DNA from: Polaribacter vadi
GTDB taxonomy: Bacteria > Bacteroidota > Bacteroidia > Flavobacteriales > Flavobacteriaceae
Length of the DNA: 64,000 nucleotides
Assembly: GCF_001761365.1 (NCBI RefSeq)
Contig: NZ_CP017477.1
Coordinates: 2,594,001 to 2,658,000, forward strand
Direction: 5' to 3'
Positions 17,319 through 25,128 of the stretch are shown piece after piece; the stretch's first letter is position 1, and each line of letters starts with the position of its first letter. Position numbers and translations under genes: made by a program. The notes beneath the pieces are model-generated. The model was not told the origin of the DNA. It did no database searches and was given only the letters and a program-made list of their open reading frames with translations.

Positions 17319-18323
17319 TTATCGATTTAATCTACCAGTAATTTCGCCATTTAAAATAGTAATTACATCTTTTTCGTTGGCGTAATTTACATCACCTAAA
17401 TACGTATGTTTTATAGCGCAAGCTGCAGACGCAAATTGCATGGCTTTAAAATCTTCAAACTTTTGCAAACCATGAATTAAACCAGCTGCAAAAGCATCTC
17501 CAGTTCCAATTCTATCGATTATATGTGTAATATCTAAATCTTCGGTTTCTTTAAATTCTTTACCATTCCACATTCTTGCTCTGATTTTATGCCAAGAAGA
17601 ATTTATGGAAGTTCTTATTTTATCGAACACTTTTTCTATGGATGGATATTTTTCTATTAATTGTTTACTTGCTTTAATAAAATCGTCATTTGAATACGAA
17701 AAGTTCGTTTCTAAAAGTTCGTTAATTTCATTAATTCCGCCAATAAAAATAGTGGAATGATGTACCAATTCCGATAAAACATCTTTTGCGTTTTCACCAT
17801 ATTTCCACAATCCACTTCTGTATGTTGGGTCTGCAGAAACTTGCATTCCTTTTTTTCTAGCTAATTTTAAACCTTCTAAAAGTGTTTCTTGACTTCCTTT
17901 ATTTAAAGCTGGCGTAATTCCTGTCCAATGAAACCATTTGCCATTTTCTAAAGATTTTTCCCAATTTACCATTGCTGGTTTAATTTCGGAAAAAGAAGAA
18001 TGAGATCGATTATAAGAAATAGAACTTGCTCTCATAACAGCACCAACTTCTAAAAAATAAACACCCAAAGGTCTTGGAGAACGCACAATTGCAGAAGTAT
18101 CTAAATCAAATTTATTTAAATAGGAAATTGCAGTATCCCCAATAAAATCATCAGAAATACAAGAAATATGCTTTACATTTCCGCCAAAATTTGCAATAGA
18201 AATTCCTACGTTTAATTCTGTGCCACCAAAATAAAATTCAACAGCATTCGATTGTACAAACTTTCTGTTTCCTTGAGGAGAAATTCTCATTAAAACTTCG
18301 CCAAATGTTATAATTTGATTCAT
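17319..18323 (-). CDS. kdgK: PfkB-family sugar kinase, 2-keto-3-deoxygluconate kinase-like
   Basis: A 334-residue ribokinase-fold enzyme. The N-terminus ITFGEVLMRISP, the FYFGGTELNVGISIANFGG substrate block and the catalytic DRIGTGDAFAAGLIHGL (anion hole and Asp base) fit the KdgK subgroup. KdgK phosphorylates 2-keto-3-deoxygluconate in breakdown of alginate, pectin or other uronates. No KDPG aldolase or uronate gene is beside it, so the substrate rests on similarity only; another ketose is possible. Probably a single gene. Confidence 0.8.
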   Translation of the reverse strand: MNQIITFGEVLMRISPQGNRKFVQSNAVEFYFGGTELNVGISIANFGGNVKHISCISDDFIGDTAISYLNKFDLDTSAIVRSPRPLGVYFLEVGAVMRASSISYNRSHSSFSEIKPAMVNWEKSLENGKWFHWTGITPALNKGSQETLLEGLKLARKKGMQVSADPTYRSGLWKYGENAKDVLSELVHHSTIFIGGINEINELLETNFSYSNDDFIKASKQLIEKYPSIEKVFDKIRTSINSSWHKIRARMWNGKEFKETEDLDITHIIDRIGTGDAFAAGLIHGLQKFEDFKAMQFASAACAIKHTYLGDVNYANEKDVITILNGEITGRLNR

Positions 18324-18393
18324 TTATCAACGTTTAAAAAAGGTAAATATAAAAGATAAAATCTGGTAAACCAATGAAATGATTCCAATAATT

Positions 18394-19176
18394 TTAAGCA
18401 AGCGCAGAAATAAACTGAATTGTTTGATTGTTGAAAACTGCTGGTTGCTCGACATTTACAACATGACCACATTTATCAACCACAACTAAAGAGGAAGTTT
18501 TGTGTTTAGAAACGATATTTTTTATAGATGGCAAAAACAAATGATCTTCTGCACCCATAATATACAATGTTGGGATTTTAATATCTTTTGTTCTAAAAAA
18601 ACGCAAAAGTGGATTGATTTCCGAGGTTAATTTAAACCAACGAATAAACTCTTTTTGGTATAATTTTTTAGCTTCGTTTACAAATAACAATCTAGATTTC
18701 TTATGATTTTTATTTGGCATAATAATAAATGCAAATAATTTGTAAAGGAGCATATAAGGCACCACAGATTTAAAAATATTGCCAACTTTCATTAAAACTT
18801 GAGAGCGAAAATTCATCTTAATAATGGCACCACCCATAATCATACTTTGTACTAATTCTGGTCTTTTTTCGGCTAAATTTCTTATTAAAATTGTACCTAA
18901 AGAAATACCAATAAAATGAGATTTTTCAATTTTTAAAAAATCAATAACCTCAACAATATCTGCAGTAATAGAATCGAATGTGTATTTAGAATTAAAGGTG
19001 TCTTTTAAACTAGGTTTGCTATTTCCATGACCTCGCAAATCTAAAATTAGCACGTTAAATTGCTTCTTAAAATCTCTAATTTGCTTATACCAAATAGAAC
19101 TACTACCTCCTGCACCATGTACAAAAGTTACCCATTCTTCAGAAGTTTTATGCGGATAAGAGTAGTAATTTAACAA
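18394..19176 (-). CDS. Alpha/beta hydrolase
   Basis: A 260-residue alpha/beta hydrolase. The oxyanion region is VTFVHGAGGSSSIWY, the nucleophile elbow is GISLG (Ser about 94), the acid is in YIMGAEDHLF and the His in DKCGHVVNVEQP. The first usable start is TTG at 19176; there is no nearby ATG that keeps the N-terminal strand. The substrate is unknown. It is on the same strand as the sugar kinase, 70 bases upstream of it. Confidence 0.8.
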   Translation of the reverse strand: MLNYYSYPHKTSEEWVTFVHGAGGSSSIWYKQIRDFKKQFNVLILDLRGHGNSKPSLKDTFNSKYTFDSITADIVEVIDFLKIEKSHFIGISLGTILIRNLAEKRPELVQSMIMGGAIIKMNFRSQVLMKVGNIFKSVVPYMLLYKLFAFIIMPNKNHKKSRLLFVNEAKKLYQKEFIRWFKLTSEINPLLRFFRTKDIKIPTLYIMGAEDHLFLPSIKNIVSKHKTSSLVVVDKCGHVVNVEQPAVFNNQTIQFISALA

Positions 19177-19325
19177 ATATGGTTGTGTTTAAAATTCTAA
19201 AAATCAGATGTAAAAATACTACTTTTTAATTAGTGGGTATAATTTTGAGTAATTCTTAGCATTATTTAGAATCAGTTTATAACAAATCTTAAAAATTATG
19301 TAAAATTTTAAGGAGTATTTTGTGC

Positions 19326-19333
19326 TACTTTTG
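19326..19333 (+). promoter_or_regulatory. -7 promoter box for the lipoprotein at 19354
   Basis: TACTTTTG, a TAnnTTTG match 20 bases before the ATG. Confidence 0.45.
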
Positions 19334-19353
19334 ATACATAAAAATCATCAACC

Positions 19354-20016
19354 ATGAAAAAATTAATCTTAACAATCGCTGTATTTAGTTTTATTTCTTT
19401 TATTTCTTGTAAAAATAAAACGCAAGGTCAAACAAAATCATCTACAGAAGAAAAAGAGCAAAATAGTGATAAAGTAGAAAGTTCTACAAAGCAAATAAAA
19501 CAGGACAATCAACTTAATAATCAAACAGAAAAGGAAAATAAACAACCTGTAGAATCTGTTGAAATATCTGCTATAAAAAATGTTGCAAATACTGATAATA
19601 AACTTGAAAACTCTATAAAATTAACTGACACAAAAACGGTTCATTTTGAAGGTATAAAAGTTGGTGATACTTTTATGGATCATTCAGATAAATTTAAAAG
19701 AGAAAATCAAGAAAAAGATGAAAGTACTTTTAAAGGATATCAAATAATGGATGCAAATGCAAAAGTTATTGGTTTTGCGTTCGCAAATTCTTCTGATAAA
19801 TCTAAAATTGATAAAATTGAGATTACAACACCTAATTACAAAACAAATGAGGGAATTGGAATTGGTAATAATTTTGAAGAGGTAAGAAAAGCATATCCAA
19901 ATTTAAAATTAGTTGAAAATTTAAATTCAGTTATAGTTCATAATTATAAATTTATTTTTGATAATGATAATATTAATTCATCATCAAAAATTAAAAAAAT
20001 TAGCATTGAAAAGTAG
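19354..20016 (+). CDS. Unrecognised lipoprotein
   Basis: A 220-residue lipoprotein (lipobox FISC, Cys20). Residues 21-75 are a low-complexity Lys/Glu/Gln/Ser/Asn linker, followed by a folded domain of about 130 residues with IKVGDTFMDH and GIGIGNNFEEVRKAYPNLKL. The last motif resembles DUF1131-type lipoproteins ('GIGVG ... YP'); I cannot confirm it. The linker would hold the domain away from the membrane. It precedes the copper-type cluster but has its own -7 box. Function unknown. Confidence 0.7.
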   Translation: MKKLILTIAVFSFISFISCKNKTQGQTKSSTEEKEQNSDKVESSTKQIKQDNQLNNQTEKENKQPVESVEISAIKNVANTDNKLENSIKLTDTKTVHFEGIKVGDTFMDHSDKFKRENQEKDESTFKGYQIMDANAKVIGFAFANSSDKSKIDKIEITTPNYKTNEGIGIGNNFEEVRKAYPNLKLVENLNSVIVHNYKFIFDNDNINSSSKIKKISIEK

Positions 20017-20082
20017 TTTAAAGTATTTGCTAAACACCTTTATTTAACTGTTAAAAAGTAATGTTAAAAGATTTTTCTATTT

Positions 20083-20090
20083 TATCTTTG
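20083..20090 (+). promoter_or_regulatory. -7 promoter box of the copper-type cluster
   Basis: TATCTTTG, full TAnnTTTG match. Transcription would begin near 20096, leaving only about 10 bases before the CTG codon proposed as start of the next gene. Confidence 0.5.
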
Positions 20091-20105
20091 TGAAAATTTT
20101 TTACG

Positions 20106-20489
20106 CTGAAAAAAACAGTAACCATATTATTTTTACTCGTCTTTGCTTTAAGGCCAGTATATTCTGTGGGTTATTTAGCCTATTTTCAACTAAATATAGA
20201 TTATATTATTGATACCTATTGTATTAATAAAGACGAACCAGAAATGGCTTGTAATGGTAAATGTCATTTATCAAAAATGATTACACCATCAGAAACTCCT
20301 ACAGAAGATACGCAAGGAGTTCTACACATTACTGAAGCTTTTTTTCCTGTTTTTCATCAATATAAAAATAACGATATAGAAAAAACTTTAGCATTTAAAA
20401 TAGCTAAAGAAAATAATTGGATGCTAACTTCTTTACATCCAAGAAATATAACTTCTCGTTTAGAACAACCACCAGATTTTATTATTTAA
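20106..20489 (+). CDS. Small exported Cys-motif protein, possible CTG start
   Basis: Read from a CTG at 20106 the product is 127 residues with a full signal peptide (LKKTVTILFLLVFALRPVYS, about 1-20), then CINKDEPEMACNGKCHL. The pattern CxNK..PE..CNGKCHL is one I recall from short Bacteroidota proteins near copper genes. The first standard start is GTG at 20166, but that would begin after the signal peptide. An in-frame TGA at 20091-20093 rules out a longer start. So either CTG initiates or the start is mutated. The Cys/His motif may bind metal (inference). Confidence 0.65.
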   Translation: MKKTVTILFLLVFALRPVYSVGYLAYFQLNIDYIIDTYCINKDEPEMACNGKCHLSKMITPSETPTEDTQGVLHITEAFFPVFHQYKNNDIEKTLAFKIAKENNWMLTSLHPRNITSRLEQPPDFII

Positions 20490-20610
20490 ATACTTGTAAT
20501 TATTGTATAAAATTGAAAAATTCTTTCAGTTTTATAACTGTTGATGGACCTTCATTTTTAATGATGAATGGCTTTTATCAACAAAAAAACACATCTTATT
20601 ATTTAAATAA

Positions 20611-20633
20611 GTTCACTTAAAAAGTAAGTGAAC
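20611..20633 (+). promoter_or_regulatory. Inverted repeat before the mbnP-like gene
   Basis: Perfect 9-bp arms GTTCACTTA / TAAGTGAAC around a 5-base spacer, starting 38 bases before the preferred ATG. There is no T-tract, so it is not a normal terminator. It could be an operator or an RNA hairpin in the leader. Confidence 0.45.
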
Positions 20634-20648
20634 AAAATGTTTGGCAAA

Positions 20649-21428
20649 ATGAAAATAACAAAATATATCGCTGCTTTTTTTATTGCAGCAACACTAACTG
20701 CTTGTTCTGCAGAAGAGGAAGAAATTATTTCTGGAGAAGGAAATTTATCAATTGAATTCGATAATGCTTTTGGTGATTCAGATTTGATATTGAATAGTAC
20801 TTCTTACACCTCAAATTTATCAGAAAAAATAAATATTTCTTCAGTAAAATATATTGTAAGCAACTTTAAATTAGAGACTGAAGAGGGTGCCGTTTTTACC
20901 TATCCAAAAGAAGAATCTTATTTTATTGTTGATGAAAGCACTATAAGTTCTCAATTTATAAACCTTAAAAATATTCCTGCTGGAAATTATACAAAAATGA
21001 CTTTTGGAATTGGTGTTGATCAAGAAAAATACCTAACTGGAGCCACTGGTCAAGGAGATTTTTTAACATTAGCACAAGATGCAGGAATGATGTGGAGCTG
21101 GCAAGCTGGCTACAAATTCGTGGTTTTTGAAGGCGATTATACTTCAGATAATACAGCAACTCCTACAGCATTCGCTTTTCATATGGGAAGTCATGGAACA
21201 GCTTTAGATAATTATAAAGAAGTTACTGTAAATTTCACGAATTCTGCACGTATTAGAACGATGCTAACACCAGAAGTTCATGTGGTTGCTAATGTTGCAA
21301 ACATTTTAACAGGAACAACAAATTTTATGTTAGATGATGCTCCTCAGATTCATGTTGATGCTGTAAAATCGCCCCAAATTGCAGAGAACGTAAACGGAAT
21401 GTTTAGCATAGATCACGTTCATAACTAA
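20649..21428 (+). CDS. MbnP-family copper-binding lipoprotein
   Basis: From the ATG at 20649 this is a 259-residue lipoprotein (lipobox LTAC, Cys19); a GTG at 20628 gives a longer form that spoils the signal peptide. The MbnP family (PF20243-like) is recognised by INISSVKYIVSNFKL, GNYTKMTFGIGVD and GMMWSWQAGYKFVVFEGDY (147-164), then FHMGSHG. In methanotroph MbnP a Trp is oxidised to kynurenine by MbnH and then helps bind copper. Trp149 and Trp151 are the candidates here, with His178 and His182 nearby. The MbnH-like gene is next, after a terminator-like hairpin. Role: periplasmic or surface copper binding (inference from family). Confidence 0.85.
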   Translation: MKITKYIAAFFIAATLTACSAEEEEIISGEGNLSIEFDNAFGDSDLILNSTSYTSNLSEKINISSVKYIVSNFKLETEEGAVFTYPKEESYFIVDESTISSQFINLKNIPAGNYTKMTFGIGVDQEKYLTGATGQGDFLTLAQDAGMMWSWQAGYKFVVFEGDYTSDNTATPTAFAFHMGSHGTALDNYKEVTVNFTNSARIRTMLTPEVHVVANVANILTGTTNFMLDDAPQIHVDAVKSPQIAENVNGMFSIDHVHN

Positions 21429-21438
21429 CATTTAATTG

Positions 21439-21470
21439 AGCGTTGTTTAGCAATAAACAACGCTTTATTT
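21439..21470 (+). terminator. Terminator-like hairpin between the mbnP- and mbnH-like genes
   Basis: Stem AGCGTTGTTTA / TAAACAACGCT with GCAA loop followed by TTATTTTAT. It ends 6 bases before the peroxidase start, so it may reduce read-through and set the ratio of the two proteins. Confidence 0.75.
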
Positions 21471-21475
21471 TATAA

Positions 21476-22531
21476 ATGATGAAAAAAATATTTTTCATTT
21501 TTTTAGGAACGCTTGCATTATTTGGTTGTTCAAATAATGATGATGAATACGTGAAAATTCCCACGAATATTAACTTTATAAACCCAAGTAATTTTCCTGA
21601 TATTGCTTACGATTTATCTAAAAATCCTTTAACAGAAGAAGGTGTTGCATTAGGTAAAGAACTATTTTATGAAGGAAAATTGTCTTCTAGTAATATTGTT
21701 TCTTGTGGATTTTGTCACGAACAAAAATCGGCATTTACACATCATGGACATACAGTTAGTCATGGTGTAAATAGTGCTGTTGGTTTTAGAAACGCACAAC
21801 CAATTCAAAATTTAGCCTATTTTACAGAATTTACTTGGGATGGGGCTGCAATTCATTTGGATTTGCAACCCATAATTCCTATTACTAGCGATTTTGAAAT
21901 GAATGAAACCATTCCATCAGTGTTAGCAAAGTTAAATGCAGATGTAAAATATGCCAAACTTTTTGAAGAGGCTTTTGGAGATCAAGAAATAACTTCTGAG
22001 CGTATGCTAAAAGCACTTTCTCAATTTATGGTTACTATGATTTCTGCCAATTCTAACTATGATAAAGTTACTAGAAATGAAGAAAATATCACATTTACAG
22101 CATCAGAAAATGCGGGTTTAAAAACCTTTGAAAACAAATGTGCATCTTGTCATTCAGGGGCTTTATTTACAGATAAAAGCTATAGAAATAACGGAATTCC
22201 TTACAACTCAAAATTTCCTGAAGAAGAAGGTAGAAAACGTGTTTCTGGTTTTGCTGATGATTTTTACAAATTTAGAGTACCAAGTTTGCGAAATATAGAA
22301 ATGTCTTTTCCTTATATGCATGATGGACGATTTAAAACTTTAGAAGCGGTTTTAGATTTTTACACAGATGGAATGACTGAAAATGGAGGAGTAGTAGATG
22401 CTTCTTTACGAAAAGCTGATGGAAGTTTAGGCATTGATTTATCAGCAGAAGAAAAAACAAATTTAATTGCCTTTTTAAAAACATTAACAGATAATACATT
22501 TTTAAATGATAAACGTTTTGCAGAATTTTAG
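21476..22531 (+). CDS. MbnH-like diheme peroxidase (MauG family)
   Basis: A 351-residue lipoprotein (lipobox LFGC, Cys18). Two heme sites: CGFCH (77-81) and CASCH (222-226). Family blocks GFRNAQPIQNLAYFTEFTWDG and PYMHDGRFKTLEAVLDFY are present. In the characterised MbnH/MbnP pair the diheme enzyme uses peroxide to turn a Trp of MbnP into kynurenine. Direct adjacency to an MbnP with candidate Trp residues makes the same reaction likely here. Two start ATGs (21476 and 21479) are equivalent. It overlaps the next gene. Confidence 0.88.
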   Translation: MMKKIFFIFLGTLALFGCSNNDDEYVKIPTNINFINPSNFPDIAYDLSKNPLTEEGVALGKELFYEGKLSSSNIVSCGFCHEQKSAFTHHGHTVSHGVNSAVGFRNAQPIQNLAYFTEFTWDGAAIHLDLQPIIPITSDFEMNETIPSVLAKLNADVKYAKLFEEAFGDQEITSERMLKALSQFMVTMISANSNYDKVTRNEENITFTASENAGLKTFENKCASCHSGALFTDKSYRNNGIPYNSKFPEEEGRKRVSGFADDFYKFRVPSLRNIEMSFPYMHDGRFKTLEAVLDFYTDGMTENGGVVDASLRKADGSLGIDLSAEEKTNLIAFLKTLTDNTFLNDKRFAEF

Positions 22532-23519
22532 CCTTATAAAAAGAGTTTTTTTAGTCGCATTTATAGTAGTTTCTTTAAATACCTTTTCTAAAGAGAAAGA
22601 AGATATTTGCCTAAATCATAATCACGAAACATCTTTCGAATTCTTTTTTTGTGATGTTTGTAGCAGTACAACTGGTGGAGGTAGTTTCGGTTTGGGAACT
22701 TTAAATAACGCAAGTTTTGTTGGAGTAAGATATGTGTTCTCATCTTTTGAATCTAAAGATGGTATTTTTGCAAATTCACCAACAACAAAAGAGAGTTTTA
22801 ATACGTATCAACTTTGGGGAAGAGTACCAATTAATGAACGTTTTTATGTGAGTGCCATTTTACCTTATCAAGATTTAACTCGAAAATTTGAAGACAGATT
22901 AGAAACCACAAACGGTTTTGGAGATGCCACAATTATGGGTTGGTATAAATTAAAATTATTTAAAAAAGTAGATAAAACGAAAGCTGAATATGTAACTTTA
23001 AAAGAAAAGTCTAATCATACTTTAGAGTTTGGTTTGGGTTTAAAATTACCAACAGGAAAGTTTGAAGAAGTTTTAACAGACAGAGTAAATCCAGGTTTTC
23101 AAGTTGGTACAGGAAGTACCGATTTTATAGTGGGCATTTCTCATGTTTACAACATAAACAAATTCGGTTTAAATAACTCTTTAACCTATTATTTAAAGGG
23201 TGAAAATAAAAACGAATATCGTTTTGGAAATCAGTTTAGTTATGGATCAAATTTATTTTATTCTATAACAAAAGAAAATTATAATTTAATGCCTTTTATA
23301 GGGCTTTCTGGAAATATATATGAAAAGATTAAGCAATTTGGTGAAACCATCTCAGATACAGATGGTACTGTTTTTAATGGAACTTTAGGGACTGAAATTT
23401 CCACCAAGAATTTTATTATTGGAGCAAATTATACCTTGCCAATTTCACATAATTTGTTTGGTGGCGATGTGACTTCTCAGGAATCTTTTAGTTTGTATTT
23501 AAATTTTTCTTTGCATTAA
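22506..23519 (+). CDS. Outer-membrane beta-barrel protein with CDVC motif
   Basis: A 337-residue exported protein: signal segment (about 10-28), then FFFCDVCSSTTGGGSFGLG and a predicted beta-barrel (VGVRYVFSSFES, FYVSAILPYQDL, HTLEFGLGLKLPTGKFEE) ending in SLYLNFSLH. I recall Bacteroidota proteins of this type, with a 'CDVCG' block before a transporter-like barrel (Phenol_MetA_deg-like), near MbnP/MbnH genes. It overlaps the MbnH-like gene by 26 bases if ATG 22506 is used; a TTG at 22518 is an alternative. It may carry copper or a small ligand across the outer membrane (inference). Confidence 0.75.
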   Translation: MINVLQNFSLIKRVFLVAFIVVSLNTFSKEKEDICLNHNHETSFEFFFCDVCSSTTGGGSFGLGTLNNASFVGVRYVFSSFESKDGIFANSPTTKESFNTYQLWGRVPINERFYVSAILPYQDLTRKFEDRLETTNGFGDATIMGWYKLKLFKKVDKTKAEYVTLKEKSNHTLEFGLGLKLPTGKFEEVLTDRVNPGFQVGTGSTDFIVGISHVYNINKFGLNNSLTYYLKGENKNEYRFGNQFSYGSNLFYSITKENYNLMPFIGLSGNIYEKIKQFGETISDTDGTVFNGTLGTEISTKNFIIGANYTLPISHNLFGGDVTSQESFSLYLNFSLH

Positions 23520-23552
23520 TAGTTTTTTTTAAAAGTGATAGTTATTAAACTG

Positions 23553-23582
23553 AAAAACGAACGATTAATTTTGTTCGTTTTT
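23553..23582. terminator. Bidirectional terminator
   Basis: Stem AAAAACGAAC / GTTCGTTTTT with 10-base loop, between the convergent barrel gene and the membrane-bound regulator. Confidence 0.88.
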
Positions 23583-24440
23583 CTATTTTAAATCTAATCG
23601 ATAACCAACACCATGAATATTCGTTAGTTTTATAGAATCATCATCTTTTAGTTTTTTACGGAGTTTAGAAATGTAGGTGTCTAAACTTCTACCCACAAAA
23701 ACACCATGATCTTCCCAAACTTTTTTGGTCAATTCTTCTCTTTTGATAATTTGATTTGGATTCGCCACAAAAATTTGTAAAATCTCACATTCTTTTTTAG
23801 ACAAACTTATTTCTTGCGCTTCTTTTATTAATTTATTTTGATTTGGATAAAACTGAAAACTGCCAAATTTAGTATGCTCTGCTGTGCTTTGTTCCTCAAT
23901 AATTTCTTTTTTCTTTTTGGTTGATAATATTCTAAAAAGAAACACTAAAAAAATCGGAACTATTAGGTAAAATAACCAATTTATAAAAGATAATTTTGTC
24001 GCTTTTGATAAAAATTTAAAACGAATTTGATAACAATTTTCTGGCAAAAATCTTCCTGCACATGGAATAATATCTTTTTCAGTTTCGTTTTTTATTTCAT
24101 AGCTGTAAGCAACTTCTTTCGTTTTACAATTTAAAACTTCCACCAAATAATTTTGGTTAAAATTACTCTTTTCAAAACTACTTTTAACAGTTGTTACCAA
24201 ATTAGTAGGCTCAAAAGAGAGCGCTTTTTCAAACGACAGTTGATATTCACTTTCATCAATTTTTAAAACAGGTAAAATTAAAGAAGTCGAATCTTTTTGA
24301 GAGAGCAATAATTGATTCCCAACTTCACGTAAAGCAATTTTTACGCGTTTTTCGAAAATATCGTTTTCAGTATCAGACGAATTACATCCGAAGAAAAAAA
24401 TAAAACCAATTGTTATTAATAAAATATTCTTTGTAGTCAT
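23583..24440 (-). CDS. Membrane-tethered winged-helix regulator (ToxR-like), with an N-terminal lipobox
   Basis: A 285-residue protein. The N-terminus is a signal segment with lipobox FFGC (Cys19). Residues 20-150 form an extracytoplasmic domain with three Cys (105, 127, 136). A membrane helix spans about 152-172, followed by a basic stop. Residues 190-285 are an OmpR/PhoB-type winged helix (SLSKKECEILQIFVANPNQIIKREEL ... VGRSLDTYISKLRKKL ... NIHGVGYRL). It is a one-component sensor: outside domain, DNA-binding inside. It is divergent from a YceI gene with phased repeats between, so it probably regulates that gene. The signal is unknown; disulfide state is one idea. Confidence 0.85.
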   Translation of the reverse strand: MTTKNILLITIGFIFFFGCNSSDTENDIFEKRVKIALREVGNQLLLSQKDSTSLILPVLKIDESEYQLSFEKALSFEPTNLVTTVKSSFEKSNFNQNYLVEVLNCKTKEVAYSYEIKNETEKDIIPCAGRFLPENCYQIRFKFLSKATKLSFINWLFYLIVPIFLVFLFRILSTKKKKEIIEEQSTAEHTKFGSFQFYPNQNKLIKEAQEISLSKKECEILQIFVANPNQIIKREELTKKVWEDHGVFVGRSLDTYISKLRKKLKDDDSIKLTNIHGVGYRLDLK

Positions 24441-24470
24441 TGTTGCAAATAACCAACAAATCCATCAAAT

Positions 24471-24508
24471 TTTACAACTGTTTACACTTCTTTTACATTT
24501 TTTTGACA
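24471..24508. promoter_or_regulatory. Four phased TTnACA repeats, candidate operator
   Basis: The units TTTACA, TTTACA, TTTACA and TTTGACA place ACA at 24474, 24484, 24495 and 24506, spacing 10, 11 and 11 bases. OmpR/PhoB-type winged helices bind direct repeats at one helical turn. The site lies between the regulator and the yceI-like gene, upstream of a TAGATTTA near-consensus -7 at about 24529. Confidence 0.6.
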
Positions 24509-24559
24509 CTTTTTTTTTGATATGGAAATAGATTTACATCGAATTTTAAAATAACATTT

Positions 24560-25123
24560 ATGAAAAAATTATTTCTACTAATTACAGTATCAATTTTATG
24601 GAGTTTAACTTCCTTATCACAAGAAAAACTAAACATCAACATTCAAAAAAGCACCATAAAATGGATTGGCGAATACACGTTTTATTTTGGAGGACATAAT
24701 GGTTTTATCAATTTTAAAGAAGGGTATTTCATCAAACAAAATACTGTAATTACTGGTGGTGAATTTATTATTGACATGAATTCCATAACAAATACTGATA
24801 TTGAAGAACAAAAAGGAAAAGATGGTTTAGTAGATCACTTAAAAAACGAAGATTTTTTTGATGTAAAAAAGTATCCTTTGGGAAAATTAGTAATTACAAA
24901 AGTAGAATATGTTGATAAAACAAATGCAAGATTAGAAGCTAATTTAACGCTAAAAGGAATTACAAAACCGATTAACTTTCGAGCTGAATTTAATTATCAA
25001 GAAAAAGAACTACAAACTCGTTTTAAAATTGACAGAAAAAGATGGAATGTAAACTATGAAAGCAAATTTAAAGACGGTGCTATTTCTGATGCCATTGGTT
25101 TTGAAGTTTCGATAAAATTATAA
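24560..25123 (+). CDS. YceI-family exported lipocalin-like protein
   Basis: A 187-residue protein with a cleavable signal (about 1-20) and the YceI beta-barrel fold: STIKWIGEYTFYFGGHNGFINFKEG, GGEFIIDMNSITNTDIEE, HLKNEDFFDVKKYPLGKLVI, LTLKGITKPINF and FKIDRKRWNVNYESK. YceI proteins bind isoprenoid-like or amphiphilic molecules in the periplasm; family members can be stress-induced. It is the first gene downstream of the phased repeats and is followed after 5 bases by an unknown exported protein, so the two form an operon. Confidence 0.92.
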   Translation: MKKLFLLITVSILWSLTSLSQEKLNINIQKSTIKWIGEYTFYFGGHNGFINFKEGYFIKQNTVITGGEFIIDMNSITNTDIEEQKGKDGLVDHLKNEDFFDVKKYPLGKLVITKVEYVDKTNARLEANLTLKGITKPINFRAEFNYQEKELQTRFKIDRKRWNVNYESKFKDGAISDAIGFEVSIKL

Positions 25124-25128
25124 TGTAG

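Noticed and set aside
20417..20620. 67-codon plus-strand frame after the Cys-motif gene
   Set aside because: It starts inside that gene in another frame, lacks a signal or domain, and its composition looks like translated spacer.
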